Positions 22,901 through 36,844 of a stretch of 64,000 bases of DNA are shown piece by piece. Positions within the stretch are counted from its first letter, which is position 1. Each line of letters begins with the position of its first letter. Origin of the DNA: Motacilla alba alba (Eukaryota > Chordata > Aves > Passeriformes > Motacillidae); contig NC_052018.1 of assembly GCF_015832195.1 (NCBI RefSeq), positions 60,387,666 to 60,451,665 of the forward strand. Reading direction: 5' to 3'. Under the pieces are notes generated by a model that was given only the letters and a program-made list of their open reading frames with translations, did not search any database and had not been told where the DNA came from. Made by a program: the position numbers and the translations under genes.

Positions 22901-25560
22901 TTTCCCAATATTCCTGAGAGGAATAATTTTTTTTTCTGTTTTTTAAAATCATTATATGAGTTTCTCAGAAGATGCTATCATTTGTCTGTAAATTTGGACT
23001 TGCTCAAAGGAAGCAAGGGATGCAATAGAGTATGCTTTTTAAAAAATAGGGAGTGTGTTTCCCACAGCTGAAAATAAGGCTGAAGATAAGGGGAAATCAG
23101 TGGGAAATTTTGCTGTGATTTCATTGGAACTACAATTTCACTTCGGAGCCATGTTGCTGGGGTTGGGTGACTTGTCTTTAGTTGATATCAGAGTAGGCAG
23201 AATTAATCTGCTAAGTCAATTGAAGAGACTTTCAGAATGAGATAGGTCAGTACCCTTCACTTTGGTCACCCTGTGACAGAGTCAAGTACGTTTCTTCTTG
23301 AAACAATAGGCCTTTCAAAAAATATGTGATGTTTGAGTAATTCAAGATTAGACTCCTATTGCTAGCAGCAACTTTTATTTTTTTATAGACTAAGATTTAT
23401 ATTAGGTTTAGCTTCAGCAAAACTTGTGCAGAAATTACGGTGGGAGAGTTAGTACTGCAAAACACCAAAAGTATTTTCCATACCTTTTTTATCTAGTGAG
23501 TCTTACATGACATGGGTTCCATGTAGTACAATTGAAGCTTGCTCAGTAACCTGCTTAACTTTTGCATGTTTTATCATCTAGAACATTAAGACCTTTTTGT
23601 GGGAGTAGATGAGTTATAAAATCTTTTAAAAAAATCTTAATTATGTTTGAGATTATTTTAATTTCTCTGTAGATTATTTTTTCTAATACTCGTGTTTGTA
23701 TATTGCTCCTTATAACTTATTCTGACTGGGCATATCTAAAAATCCTAATGTAAATACTTTAAGCTTTTGGTGTTTGGTTGTTTTTCAAGACGGATGAAAG
23801 AAAGATTTAAGAACTTAAGGAATAACTCAAATCTACAGCTCATGCAATCTCTGTAGGCTTTTATTCTTCTGCTACCTTGGGTGACCCCATTTTTGGGTAC
23901 TTCTGGTACTTGTTCATTGCTTTGCCTGAAATAGAAAAAATGTGTTAAATGCTCACATCCTTGCTGATAATGTATTTCATCTCTGAATCTTATAAAGTCT
24001 TTTGGGGGTGTGGAAGAGTACCAAGGAGAAAACCAGTGTCTGTTTTATTTCTTTGTGCACTCAATTTTTTTCCCTCTTCTTCTGAATATTTTTTCTTAGT
24101 AATGCTTTTTGCATTTGAGTGTAAGAGCAAGACACATACAGGTAATATACAATTCAGTGACTGAACATTATTAGAAATCATATTTGAATCTTATATCCAA
24201 ATACACCTTTAGGAAAGTAAGTGAATTTAGTTTTGGTAAATTACACTTGCTTGTTCATTTCTTTCACACAACGGTGATGAAGAGTTTCTGCATATTTCTT
24301 GGCATACTGTAATATAACTTGTCTTTTGAGACAAGAGTCCGATCAAAATAAACAAGGTTTATATAGCCACTTAGGGAAGATGTTTTAATTATTTAAGAAG
24401 TAACATTAGTTATCTGGAGTCTATATGCATGTGTGTTTTAGCATGGATGTGCTTTACAGGACACGTTAGTGGAACCACCTTGTTCTTCCCACAGGATTGT
24501 CTCTCTGTTTTGTGCTCAGCAAGTGGTGCTTAATAGAATCCAACACCTAAGAGTCTGTGCAGGGAGCAGACTGAGCCTGTGCATGGACAAAGCAAGCAGG
24601 GTTGCTCAGCAAGGACCTCTGCTTGAAGCTACTCCTGCCCCTCCTCAGAAACTCCACTGCTTGCCTCTGCTGTCCCTCCTAACTTTCCCAGCTGGCGGCA
24701 CTGAAAGTTGGCATGTGTTTTGACTCTTGTACTGTACTGGAGAATGTTTTAAAGGACAGATGCAAATTGACTGGTTTGTGTTTTTCATTGGTTTCATTTT
24801 ATTGCTGGTTGGCAAAACTGAGGAAAATCAGAGGCCAAGATATCTCCCCGCAGGTTTGGTTAGTGTGTACTTAATGGCTTTATAGCCCTTTTATGCTTGG
24901 AAGGTTATTCTAGGGAGGAAACTATTATTTCTAAAATGAACCTTAAGTCCTGCAGAAAATTATACTTTGGACCTCACGTTCACAAAAAATCCTACCTAAT
25001 GTTGGAGAGCAGGCAGGTGGGTTTTTAGTCCTCTGAGGTGATGCTGTGAGAAATTCCATGAATCCTTCTCTGAAGGAAAACTGAAGATTGTTTTATGACC
25101 TGAGTAAATTTGCAGTCTTGCAGCAAGTTTGTGAAGAGTAGATTCAGTAAATGCCAAGATTGTGTAGGGTATTTGGCCTTTTCTGCTTTGATTTTATACA
25201 TCACAGGAAAAATAATGTTTTTTAATATTCCTTTAGGCTTATAACACCAGGGTTACAAGAGAAGCATAACCACAAAAAGTAACTGAAGAATATCCAGGAA
25301 AAGATCAGATGTACTTCGGGTGTGTTAGGTGTAGGCTTTTCTTTCTTCTTTCTCTCTTGTGTTCTGTCATCCCATTTTTGTCTTTCACATGTAGAACTGA
25401 CTAAAAATACACTCCTATTCTTGGCATGCATTAATATCTTGTAAAGCAGAATAAAAACTTGACAAAATACCAGAACCCTATGTACGTGTGAGTTGCTGTG
25501 TCTTTACTGGAGTTGCTTTAGACCAGCTTGCACGAACTTGGAAACGTCAGCTTTCTGCAT
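20000..25560. other. Intron, nothing recognised
   Basis: AT-rich intron with no exon, RNA gene or clear repeat family that I can support. There are short A- and T-runs (for example 20420-20434). Near 21905 AATCACAGAATCAAATTTG faintly recalls a CR1 3' terminus, but nothing beyond it supports that. Confidence 0.55.
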
Positions 25561-25568
25561 ATCTGGTT

Positions 25569-25671
25569 AAAAAGGAAAAAAAAACCAACTAACCCCCCCA
25601 AAAAAACAAACAACAAAAAAAGAAAAGAAAAGAAACAAACAAACAAAAAACCAACAAAAAAAAAGAGTTAA
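25569..25671 (+). repeat. A/C-rich low-complexity tract
   Basis: About 100 bases made almost only of A and C, with a few G: A-runs, a C7 run, AAAC and AAAGA units and AAACAAACAAACAAA. It is followed by a short duplication of AAAGAGTT. It is the approximate reverse complement of the T/G-rich tract 2.4 kb downstream. Confidence 0.9.
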
Positions 25672-25835
25672 AGAGTTAACCTGGTTGTAAGACTGCTGTT
25701 TGTAAGAATGTGGAAAGATCTATATTACGTGTAGTGTTGTGCTTAGTGAAGAAAACATGTTTTTACTTGAAAAGTGCTTTTTATACATGGACCTGATATT
25801 ATGTGTTGCACTTCAGACACAGGCAGTAATGGTTG

Positions 25836-25858
25836 TGTCCTGATTCTTTCAGGTAATA
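25836..25858 (+). promoter_or_regulatory. Acceptor-donor juxtaposition (recursive-splice-like)
   Basis: TGTCCTGATTCTTTCAG|GTAATA, with the junction at 25852|25853. The acceptor half, including a CTGAT-like branch region, is strong. The donor half departs from consensus at the fifth intronic base. It lies 10.2 kb into the large intron. Confidence 0.22.
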
Positions 25859-28069
25859 AACTTAAGTTTATTAAGATCTCAGTGTTGTTTAAGCTCTCAG
25901 TGTTTTAATAAATATTTGCTAAAAGAAAGGATAGCACACTTTGGTGTAGATCTTGTAGTAATGAAATGCTGCAAATGATAGGGTTTCTTATTGCATTGTG
26001 GTTTTGTTGGGTACTTTTTACTGTCTTACAGATGCGACATTTCTATTTGCAATACCAAATGGTAATTTTTCTGAAATAGGTGGGTGCAAATTCTTAACTG
26101 AGAGTTTGGTAAAGGCGTGGAAGGGAGCCTGGGACTGGTGGAAAAGCAGTATTGTCAGTGCTAGCACTGATTGTACAAGGAATGATCATCCGCTTCCTGC
26201 ATGTCAATAAAAATGCAGGAGAGCACCTTTCTTGACACAGAGGTTGCTGAAACATCAGTGCTGTCTTTTTTTGTAATACTCCTGTGGATGTTTTTGCACA
26301 AAGTGGTATCTGTCAGAGCTTGAAATATTCTTGCACAGTTTCCTTTGAACAGGTAGCACAGGACAAGTTCTAGCACATAGCTGCTTGACATGGGGCCGCC
26401 TACCGCAGGGAAGGAATGCCTTGCGTCTGAGCTGATGTGCTGAGAACTTTGCCAGTCATTTTGCCAGTTACATACTGGGCTGTAAATAATTACTGAACTT
26501 CCATTTTGAATCACAGATTTTTTTTCCCCCTTTTTTTCCTCCCCCTTTAAAGTAAAACCGTAGCAGTGGGAAATACTGGGAATGCCTGAACACTTCGTGA
26601 TTACCCTGGAGATGTTTTTACAATGAATGTAACACAAATCTGCACATCTTTATTGCTATGCCATCTTCATTTTTGAAATGCAGTATTGTTGTCCTTTTGT
26701 TACTTTCACTATTAGTGTTCATCTAATAACCACCTGGTGTGGGGTATGGGAAATTACAATGGGAAACAAATATTGTGAATGGTTCACCTAAAAGATGCAA
26801 TATAAAATACAAAGACTTAATAGTTTCCTGAAAAAGAGATGTCTTTTCTTTGTTACTTTTATATACTTGACAAGAGATTGCCGGTGAAATTTGAACAGTG
26901 GTTGAAAACAGCATAGTCTTGTTTTTGCACCCTTGCTGGGGTTCTTAATCTATGCTGCTGACATCTTGGTTTGGAAATTGAGATATTCAGATATCAGGTT
27001 TTGATATATTGCGAAAATCCCAGTTGTGTTCAAAAAAGGTAGAATGAATTGGGCAGTAGAACTCCTTGAAAGGATGTGAATTCGTTCTTGTCTCATAATT
27101 TTTCCTACAGTTGAAGTCAGTGTAAGTGCTTATTGGAGCAAGCAACATACAGCAGCGTATTTGTGTGCAGTTGCCCTGAGGGATTTTTCTTGTCTTTTTT
27201 TTGTCCTTAAGATTCCCTGTCTTGCAGCAACTTTGTGTGTTTAGTTGAAGGTGAAATGAGCCTTGCAAACATATTTGTCAGCTGAGGCAGAGGTGTACAT
27301 GTTTGTCCATATTGCTTTTTTAATACTGTTCATTACGCTATATTTACTCGTGGAAAATTAAGTGAGTAATGAAAGCCTGAAACCTCATTCTGGACAGAGG
27401 TGTTATGGATGCTTGGTCAGTCTTCTGCTTGCTTTCCCTACTGGGTGAGGAAACCGTATTGCTGGGGGGGGTCTCCCTGTTAGTGTTCAGGAAGGCCACC
27501 ACTGGCTGTTAGCTCTGCCACTGGCTTACATGATTTTTAGTGAAATTTGCCTAAGGTTGTGCTATTCATGCCAGTTTTGCACTTAAGCACTGCACTTTCC
27601 AACTGGAGGCACAGAAGGCTTCCCATTTGGGTGGGGGAGCAAGATTACCAGCTCTTCCTGTGGCAGCCTGTCCCTTCATGGAGCTATTTAGTAGGAAACT
27701 GCAGTGGCTATGAGCTGATCTGTCTCAAAGGCCTCCCCTTCCGCTTGTGAGACAGTCAAGGTAAATGTAGTGACAGTAGGGCTGTGGAAAAATGTGGACC
27801 TGTATTAACAAATACATCTTGAAACAGCAGTCATTTGGGTGGAAGTATGTTTTGATAACTATTAAGAAAAGACTTGACACGTGAAAATAAGTGTACAGAT
27901 GCAAATCTTAACAAAAAAGTTGGTAATCTTTCTCCTGAGGAAAGCTGCTGATGAAATGTGGCTGGCTACTGTTTTAGTGTCTTTGCCTGGACTTGCCATA
28001 CCTTTGGACACCCTGCAGTACCACCACTGATTTAGAACTGAAATCACACTGCATATCAAAGCAGTAGGG

Positions 28070-28167
28070 TTTTGGTATTTTGTTTCTGTTTTTTGTTTTT
28101 TGGTTGGTTGGTTGGTTTGGTTTTGGGGTTTGTTTGGTTTTTGTTTGTTTGTTTTTGGTTTTTTTCT
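28070..28167 (+). repeat. T/G-rich low-complexity tract
   Basis: About 100 bases of T-runs separated by G and GG, including GGTTGGTTGGTTGG and TTTGTTTGTTTG. In RNA this would be a long U/G-rich stretch. It could pair with the A/C-rich tract at 25569-25671 in the same transcript. Confidence 0.9.
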
Positions 28168-29634
28168 GTTGAGAACAAAATTACTATGTCAGAAATTTCA
28201 AGGTAGCAGAAATAAATACACTACTGTGGGATTGGAGAACTCTGAAGCTATGAAATTTGAATTGTTCCACTGACCAGAAAATATACCTAGACAGGCCTTT
28301 TGTGACATAAAGAAGAAAAGATTGGCTTCCAAATTTGATGCAGAAGAGACTCCCAAAAGATGATTACCAAGGGACATAATGAAGTCTCAGAACATGCCAT
28401 GAAGTAGGAGCAAACCCACTTTTTCCATTCAGTGCAAGAAACCTAGCACCTCTCCTTTTCCCATTCCCTTTCCCCAGCTGTATTTGGCTGTTTTGTCTGT
28501 CAGCTGTGGTGGAAGAATTCACATTAGTAAGGTATGGTTTTGATGCTAGTTGCCAGGAGGCTGAAGCTTTTTAAAAAGCCTTTTATCCAGTCGTTTGGCT
28601 CAAAAGGTGTTCCTGATAAACAGTACAGAAACAAAGATCCCGCAAGTGTCTCACTGGTAGAGTGAGTAGTTTGATGTAATTGTTGGTGTTTTCGAGAAGC
28701 TGGTTATTGTCTGCAAAGGGAAGGGAGCATGTTCTTAGGCTGAGCTCCCCCTGGTAAGCAAAGAAGCTCTTTTTGGGGTCACTGTGCCTTGGATGAGAAG
28801 AGCTCAGAGCTGGGGCAGTGGAGGTGGAGGGTGATGTTACAGGAACACGTAAGCACGCACTGAGATTGAAATAATGGTTTTGTGGACAGCAGTGGTGAAG
28901 GAACTAAAGATGACAGGAGGGGCACCCCCTCCATCCCCATTTAATTGCCTATACTCTAATGGCAGCCAGGATAATAAACAAGAGAAGCTGAAATTTCTCA
29001 TTTACAGTTACAGATTTTGTCTGCTTGATACTGCTTGAAATCTAGTGGAAAGGTTCACAGGATTGGAATTTTAAAATAAATGGTTATAACCTATTTAGAG
29101 AGAATTGAATAGATAGAAGGGGAAGGTAAGTGGTACTCTGTATCAAGAGTGATATTATGTATTTCTGAGTAACTGAGTACTCAAAAGCAAATGATATTAA
29201 ATGTGTGTGAGTTATTGTCCTGGCAGAGAAGGCTGGAGATGAGGGTACTAACCAGTACCTGCTAGGTACCACTGAAATGAAGTAAAAGCAAGATGACCTG
29301 TCCCTCAAGAATATTACTTGCACTGGGATGAGAAGGGGGATGCCGGGACTGAACACCATCTGCTGCAAGCATTGAAACCTTAGTAATTTCTGTTAAAAAC
29401 TGTGCGTGTAAATGCAGGCAGCAGTTTGTCTGGAAAAACATTGTATCTCGAGCTGAGGACTTCAAAAGCAGATGAAGAAGAGCTAGTCACAGAAGTAAAT
29501 CAGTGATTTTTTGGTTGAAAGGACCATAGCTTGATTTAATTAAGGTGTATGCAGAAAGAATTGAGCTCAAATAAGCAACAATATAAAATCCATGAGCATG
29601 GATGTGTATCGATTGATAGATATATTGTGTACAT

Positions 29635-29649
29635 ACACACACACACACA
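29635..29649 (+). repeat. Short (CA)n microsatellite
   Basis: ACACACACACACACA directly after TGTGTACAT. It is a short, ordinary dinucleotide repeat. Confidence 0.9.
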
Positions 29650-30855
29650 TCAGTTGCTTTCAGAGGGACAGCAGCACACAAGATGGGAGTGGTCATGAGC
29701 TGAATCAGTTGGAGGGATTTTTTTTCTCTGTTGATGATGCTTGGAATGGCTTGAAGGGTTTTTTACTAAACAAATAACTGAAGAAAAAGTTAATGCTGTC
29801 CTGCTGTTCTTGTTTCCAGCATCCGTCAGAATTTTATAACTAGAAGCTTCACGTCTCAAAGCAATTTCTTGTTTTGTTTATAAAGAATATTTTGAATGTG
29901 GATCAAGTTTATTTTATGTGGTTTCTTTAAGTAATGAAGATCTGTTTTAAAAGGAGTAAAATTCCTTCAACTATAAATGAGGACTAATTATGAATTTTAA
30001 AAAATTATCTGGTAAGAAAGAAATGTTCTGTTTGCCATTTTTATAATGTAATAAGCATGTTAAACTTAAGCACTGAATAAATATTTGTTTAAGCACCTAA
30101 TTGCTTAAATAAGTGCATGAGGACATTAAATATATTTTTCTGGTTAGCAAAAAGACTTGCCAAGCATAGTGTGAAAGCTAGAGCTGCTAATAAACTGAAA
30201 CAGAGTAGTTACCAATCAGTGAGACTAAACTTTCCTTTAAAATTATTTTAAAAAAATGGAACACAAGATGAGAATACATTACTCACACCACATTTTCCTG
30301 TTGCCAATTTAAATGAAGGTAAGACCAGACTTATAGAGAATATTTTGATTTTAATAAATCCATTGTGATCTATGAACTAAAATGCACTTCTCACTTACCG
30401 GATATCACTTTCTTCTGGAAACGCAGTGACTGAGAAAGCTTTGAAGGTCATGGCAGATAATCAGTTGAGTGCAAGTTCCTTGTGCAGTCCTGCAGTTTAA
30501 AAGCATTAATATGATATTTGGCTGGGTAAAAGAAAGTGATACTGGCAAACTGAATCTGGGTTTTGGTCCCTCAAAATGGCTAATAGAGATGGTTCTCAGA
30601 TACAGACTTAGGATGGCTGCAGTGAACTGGAGAGAGTGGTTGATAGTAAAAATTCCAAAGAACTGAATAACCTTTTAGGTTAAAAAGAAGTGATTCAGTT
30701 TTCTTGGCCTGAACTTGTGTATAACTGAATACACAAGAACAGAAGCTTTAAAGAATCTTTTCAGTCCAGCACAGAGGTATATATGGGCTATACTTTCACA
30801 GACAGGGAAGGCCCATTGGCTGGAGAACTGTGGCCGTGTGCAAATGTTGTGTAAG

Positions 30856-30879
30856 GCTTACTATGCCCTTCAGGTAACT
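30856..30879 (+). promoter_or_regulatory. Acceptor-donor juxtaposition (recursive-splice-like)
   Basis: CTTACTATGCCCTTCAG|GTAACT, with the junction at 30873|30874. The pyrimidine tract is short but good and includes a plausible TTACTAT branch sequence. The donor is GTAACT, which is not optimal. Confidence 0.2.
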
Positions 30880-30999
30880 CAAAAAATCAAAATAACCACA
30901 AGAGGTCTGAAAATTAACATGGTATTAAAGTATTGAGTGACATGAATGTGAAATCACTTTCCTTCTGCCATATTGTAATCAGAGCATTTGTTTTTCTTT

Positions 31000-33900
31000 C
31001 TGTAGTGAATCATATGTTCCAACAGGGTGGTCAGTTTATTAAACCTGCACCACCTTGTTATGCCTTCAGAAACCAGAAACTTTAATTAGTAAAAAACCGA
31101 TGTGCTCTGGTTCCTAATTTTGTAAAAGTGAGTGCTTTTTGTGGAGGTGGGTTCTCTGGGCCCAAGATGTTTGCCATCAGGCAAGTAACTTAAAATACAT
31201 GTAGTAAGTGTGAAAACACCTTCTGGAGATGGAAGGTATTATTACTTCTTCTGAAATACCACATGTAAACTGTAAGTGTTCAGAAGACACAGAAATGGTA
31301 TTTTGTGTTTCACTCGGAATGATGGGCAGAGTTGCACCTGCATCCTGCAGAAAAGAAGCCTTATTTTGAGAGGGCAGCAAGCTGGCAGGCCAGCCTGTGG
31401 GCTGCTGTGGTCTCCACAGCAGGGGCAAGTTCAGCTGTGAGAAGCGCTGACCCACCGTAGCTGATAGGGAGGACTTCTGAGCAGGACACTTATTGAAGGG
31501 CACACACAAAAGTTCATCTCCTGAATTTGATTTCGTCCAACTCTGTAAAGCCCATTTAAATAGTGGAGGTATTTTTCCTTTTAGCTGCTTATGTACCACT
31601 GAAGCTTACTGAGGGTTTCTCCAAGGAGGGGAAGTCAGGTGTGGACTTTGCATGAGACACTTCTGGAGAATGATTTTTGCATTTTTTTATGTTGACTAGC
31701 CATCATCTTGATTCTCAGCCTTGTGAAATCATACAAAATACATAATAAAAAAACATACAAAAAACCATACAAATAAAGCAAAGATTACCTTACTAGTTTC
31801 CTTGTGAAAATGTGTGCAAGCGTACCCATACTAAATATACTGCTGTGTATCTGTTCTTGTCTGCCTTGGTATGTTTTGGGTGTAAGGGTCTTAATATGGA
31901 TTGATTAACACTTTACTTTCCAAAACTGACTACAAGGAAGCAAATTTAACAAATTTATAAAATTATACAGTAGATTAAATTGAGACTTAATCATATCAAT
32001 TTAGTCTGGCTCTATTAATAGCTAAGAAATGGTTTTATATATTTTTTTACCTGGAATCTGTGTTACAATGCGCTCAAGTTACTTTTCGACCTCTCATTCT
32101 TCTAGAGAATGACCAGTTATATCTAATTTTTATGTAAAATATAAATCTTTACTTTAGACATTTTGGGGTTATTTTGGAGAATAAATTAAACTTAAGACAC
32201 GATTTATTAGAATTTTACAAGTAAGTTTTGCATTTAACAGTCCAGTTTTCTTTCAGATTTTGGTAAACCTAATAAAAATGTAACTGTAGTTATATATTTA
32301 TGATAATTTCAGTTGTATGTGCTTTTAGGAATGCATCTATATTACATACTAATGAGCAAATGAGGTAACACTTTAGAATTGGAATATAGAAAGAATCCTA
32401 GTAATTAGGATGCTTCAGTGCAAATTTTGACTATGCTGCTGAACTGCTATGCTAATTTATTATAAAATGCATGATACGTGCAAGTAAACGATAAAATACC
32501 TACCCAGTGCTGCATATTGCTAGTGTTTTATCCAAAATAGTGTTTATTGAGCAGAAATGGTGTTCTTGCAAAACATGGGAGTGAAATCTGAGTTTTCAGT
32601 GTGCTGGAGCTCTAGCTTGCTTTGAACAAATCTGCTCTTGCGCATCAGGTGGAAACACTCGTGCTGTAGATGCAGCAATTAATTGCTTTTATCTCAGCAC
32701 TTAATTTGATCTTGCTTCTCCCCCTTAATCCAGTCCTGTCTTGAAACCTTTTCTGTCTCTGTTGATATTAAATGTGCCATATTTCTGTCAGGAGAAACTG
32801 CTACGCTCTGGCACTGTGGCTTCAGATTTGTTTTCAAGAGTAGTGCTGTTTGCTGTGTTGTTTGCCAGTTCAGGAGTAGTTGGGTTACGTCATAGGAAAA
32901 GGTCTGGAGATTGGATGGGGAAGACCTTTCAAAATGAGTATGAGTAGGGGAAGCAGATACCAACAGAGATGTATTCAAGGGACAGCATGGCCAATGCAAA
33001 GAGTCATGTAGGTGTCTGCAGGAGTGTAGGACAGTGGGTGCAAAGCTGGTGTGACCGCACCAAGAGGAATGTTGCAGTGACTAACCTCAACTGATGAGAG
33101 CACACACAGGATTTGTAGCTATGCAAACAGAGGAAACTCTTAAATTTTAGGTGCTGTTGCTGTGCATGAAGCATCAGGGCTTTGGAATAATTAACATCAG
33201 GATTATTGAGCTAAGTGCTCAATAGTTTATTCAGGCACAATTAGTTTTATGTTTTCTTCCATGGTTTACTGATGTTACTGGATCCCTGAAAGATCAGTAT
33301 ACTGCAAGGGGCTGTGTATACATGTAGCTTGTTAGAATAGTACATATAAAAGTAGTTTCAGAAGTTTTATTTAAGTGGGAAAACTGGTGTGTTTTTTCCT
33401 TAAAACAAACATGAAGTGTGTAACAGTTTCCATTTAGTTGTCAGATATTGGTTGTTACCTTTTGGAACAGAACAAAAGAGAAAAGATGACCACCAGAAAA
33501 ACATCTTAGCCTACTATATCACTGAGGAGAACTGGGAAAGGTGTGTGTGGGCATTCCCTGCCACCAGCCATACTGGTGAATAGTAGATGCTTGAAAACAA
33601 TTCATTGTGAGTTTCTGTCCTTTCTCTTCCATTTGGTCCCAGTGTTGTTAAATTTTGTCTTGGATGTACTATACACATGCATACATAAATATATCCTATA
33701 TACACATCCATGTCTGTGGTGTTAGGTATCTCTCCATGTGCAGCAGCATCCTGCTGGCATGGGTTCCTGGGCAGTAGTAGGCACCACTCTTGGTCACAGC
33801 ACTGGCTGTTCTTGGCCCTGTCAGCTGTAGTGGTGCTTTAAATCTGGGATTTACTATGACAATTAAATACAGAGCATGTATAGCTCACAAATCCCCCTCT

Positions 33901-35670
33901 GCCATGACCCCAGATATTGATTTATTTGATTGGACAGTTGGAAGACTATTCAGAATTATCTGTGGAGCAAACAGCATTTTGAAACCAGTCTTTATTAACA
34001 TTAAAATGATTTATTTCTCCTTATGTTTAAAATAACTTGGAGTTTGAGTCTGACATTGCATAAATCTCTAGGTAGTGGTGGGTGTTTGAACAAATTTTTT
34101 TCAGTCTGCTTATTCACTTAAAATTTTCGCAACAAGTATTCAAAAGCTGCTTTATTTGAAAGGACAGAGTTTTCACAGCTTACTGGGCTGCAAATTTAAT
34201 ACCAATGAACTTTGAAAGCTTTTGCCAGGACAAGTGCATGCATCTTTGTATTGCTCCACAAGTTGGTGGTTTCGCTTATTTTAGAAAAATAAATCGTAAA
34301 TGTCAGATCTGAAGAAGGGCTTGTGTGACTGTACATTTGTGTGTGCAGTGGTGGGTTTTTTCCCTCCGATTACATTGGTTAGCCTGGTAAGATGGCTCTC
34401 TCCCCCTCCACAGGCTTCACTTTATTTATTCCATGTATAATGTTATTTGTTTATTTATGTATTTATTTTTAAGTATCGTTTGCATTCCAGTCTAAATGTG
34501 CTTGAAAATTACCATCTGCTCTCCTGCTATTTAGATAGGGCATGCTACAACTGAGGTGAAGAGCTGTCACATCAAATATTTTCATTCTAGCTTTCGCACC
34601 TTTGATACCAAGTTACATAATTGCAGTGCAGGACCATTTCCAGGGATTCCTTATTTTCTTTTTAACCCTGCCGTTCCTCTTCCCAATTCTTACTGGATTT
34701 TACTGCTTTTTGCAAGTCTTTCCAGTACAGGTGGACATTTGTGAGTGCTAGGAGAGGAGGGTTCAGCCCCTCAATAAGGGCTTTTGGTAAAATGTTAAAA
34801 TTAGTGGAATAGGCAGGAATATAAAAGCAGAATTCACCTATTTATGGTGAAAAATGTTTATGTGCAGATAAAACAGGTAGGACTAGGGTGATTCTGAGCT
34901 TGGTTGGGGTTTTTTTTCCTCTTTTGTTTGGTTGTTTCTTTTCTATTCTCCACATTTCTTGTCTTTTCTCCAACAAAGTAAAACACAAATGGGTCAATGA
35001 CATACTCAGAATGTATTTCCCGTAACATTGAGGTTTAATCTACCTGTGCTTTGGTGGATTTTTGTTTGATTCTATTTTTACTTAGTTTTTGTTTTTATTT
35101 TTGTTTTGTTGGTTTTGCTTGGCCTTTTGAGTTCAAGGAGTAAGGGAGGTGGAAACGGCTCTCAAAATTAGACCATTATAAAAATGAACAGATCATCTGT
35201 ATTCATGCTGACAGTCACTTTGGGTTGAATGGGAATAAACTGACAGAAGATGGTGTTTGGAAATGAAACATGACGGGAAAGCAGTTAGCACAAACTGTCC
35301 AATAATTTCTCATAGTCAGGAAAAGAGTGCCATTATAGAGCAGGGGTTGTGCCTGTAAAATAGCTGTAAGATAAATTAATGGTTTTGCACGCAGTAAATT
35401 TGGTGTATGTCATCTGCCTCCTCCCCTGTGGTTAATATGGTAATGGGGTGGGTGCTGGAACAGGCACCAAATTCCAAGTGTCTGAATCCTCTGTGAGGTA
35501 GAGTTTACTACCCAGCTTGTTTTGACCCATTGGGACCCTGGTGGGACAAGCTGGTGTTGGCTACCTCCTGGGTGAGACTCCCTTGTCCTCTCTGTGGGGT
35601 GGCAGCTAGTTCTCCTGAATGTTTCCCAATCCATCTTCTTCACTTTTCTAGAGACTAACAGTGGTCTTCT
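31000..35670. other. Intron, nothing recognised
   Basis: Mainly AT-rich intron, most extreme around 31900-32500. The open frames here, including one of 140 codons on the minus strand at 31177-31599, have no motif I recognise. TTTATTTATTTATG-like repeats occur near 34420-34470. Confidence 0.55.
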
Positions 35671-35676
35671 GTACTA

Positions 35677-35787
35677 GGTTTGGTTTTGGGTTTTTTTTGG
35701 TTTGGTTTCTTTAGGGGTTTTTTGGGGTTTTTTTGGTTTGTTTTGTTTGTTTGGTTGGTTGGTTTTTGTTTTTTTTTTTTTTTTTCT
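35677..35787 (+). repeat. T/G-rich low-complexity tract
   Basis: A 110-base stretch of T-runs with G, GG, GGG and GGGG interruptions, ending in a T-run of more than 15. It closely resembles the tract at 28070-28167 in composition and orientation. No adjacent retroposon body is recognisable. Confidence 0.9.
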
Positions 35788-36844
35788 TCTGCTGCTGAAG
35801 CAGTGGATGCAATAAACATAATTAGTTACTTTTACGTGGTGGTTTGTGCATTCCTGTGATGTACATTGGAGGGATCTTTGCTTTTACTGACATCTGGGTG
35901 GCTCTTTTCTAGTACCAGTGGACACTGTGGAGACTTTGGTGGCAGTTTGGTACTGCCAGAGCCTCTTGTACTTATGTGGCATGGGCAACTCTCTTCTCTG
36001 TCATTACTGCAGCACTTGAGTTACTTGAGCTTGAATAGTGGGATGGAGGATCCAGGCAGTGACACATGGCTGAGGTCATGAAGCTCAGACAAACTATGGG
36101 GATATCATGGGAATAAAACACTTCCCCCTAACCACCCCCCTTTTATTTTCCTCATTTAACCTATAAAACCACACAGGAGAGATGCTTCAGCTGAAGTTGG
36201 GCTGTTATAACCAGAGTGTGTGGGATCAACCCCTGGTGTGGTAGCTGTGACTCCAGGCCTGGAAAGGATGCTCCTGTCTCGGATGGCATGATCCTTACTG
36301 CAGGCATGTGTGTGCCATGTGCAGGCTTTCTCTTACAGCAGTAGATAGGACATTCTCCCTGTCTGTAGAAAGCTGCTCCAGAGTGAAGGACCACAGGTGC
36401 AGTTGTAAATTCAGAGAGGAGAAACAAACATTTGTCCTGGTTTGATCCTGTTGTCTGAGCTACACCAGAGGGCTTTGTTCTTGTTTGCCAGTGCCACTTA
36501 ATTATTTCAGCTTGTGTTTCATTTCTTCTGTTGGTCAGCTGAAGCATTTTGAGGACAGTGGAAACCTAGTAACATACCCTGTTGCTCTGAGGTTATTTGA
36601 TACCATACAGAATTGTGTAGAGGGCATTGCCAAAATTCATCCCAGAAGCAGTTAGGTATTTGCATTATCACCTTGAGTTTGTTCTTCCACAGGAAACAAA
36701 AAACGCTCACCTTCATTCAATTGATTAATTCCTTACCTCTTTTTCTGCAAAAACAGTGGAGCATGGGAAGAAATACACGCCCAGCTGCTAGAAGCTGGAA
36801 ACTGCACAGCAGTGCTAGGTTTATGTTTTCTTAAAACTTACCTG

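Noticed and set aside
26161..26637. 158-codon minus-strand frame
   Set aside because: No motif, no promoter or splice context; treated as a chance frame in intron.
31177..31599. 140-codon minus-strand frame
   Set aside because: No recognisable domain and no supporting signals.
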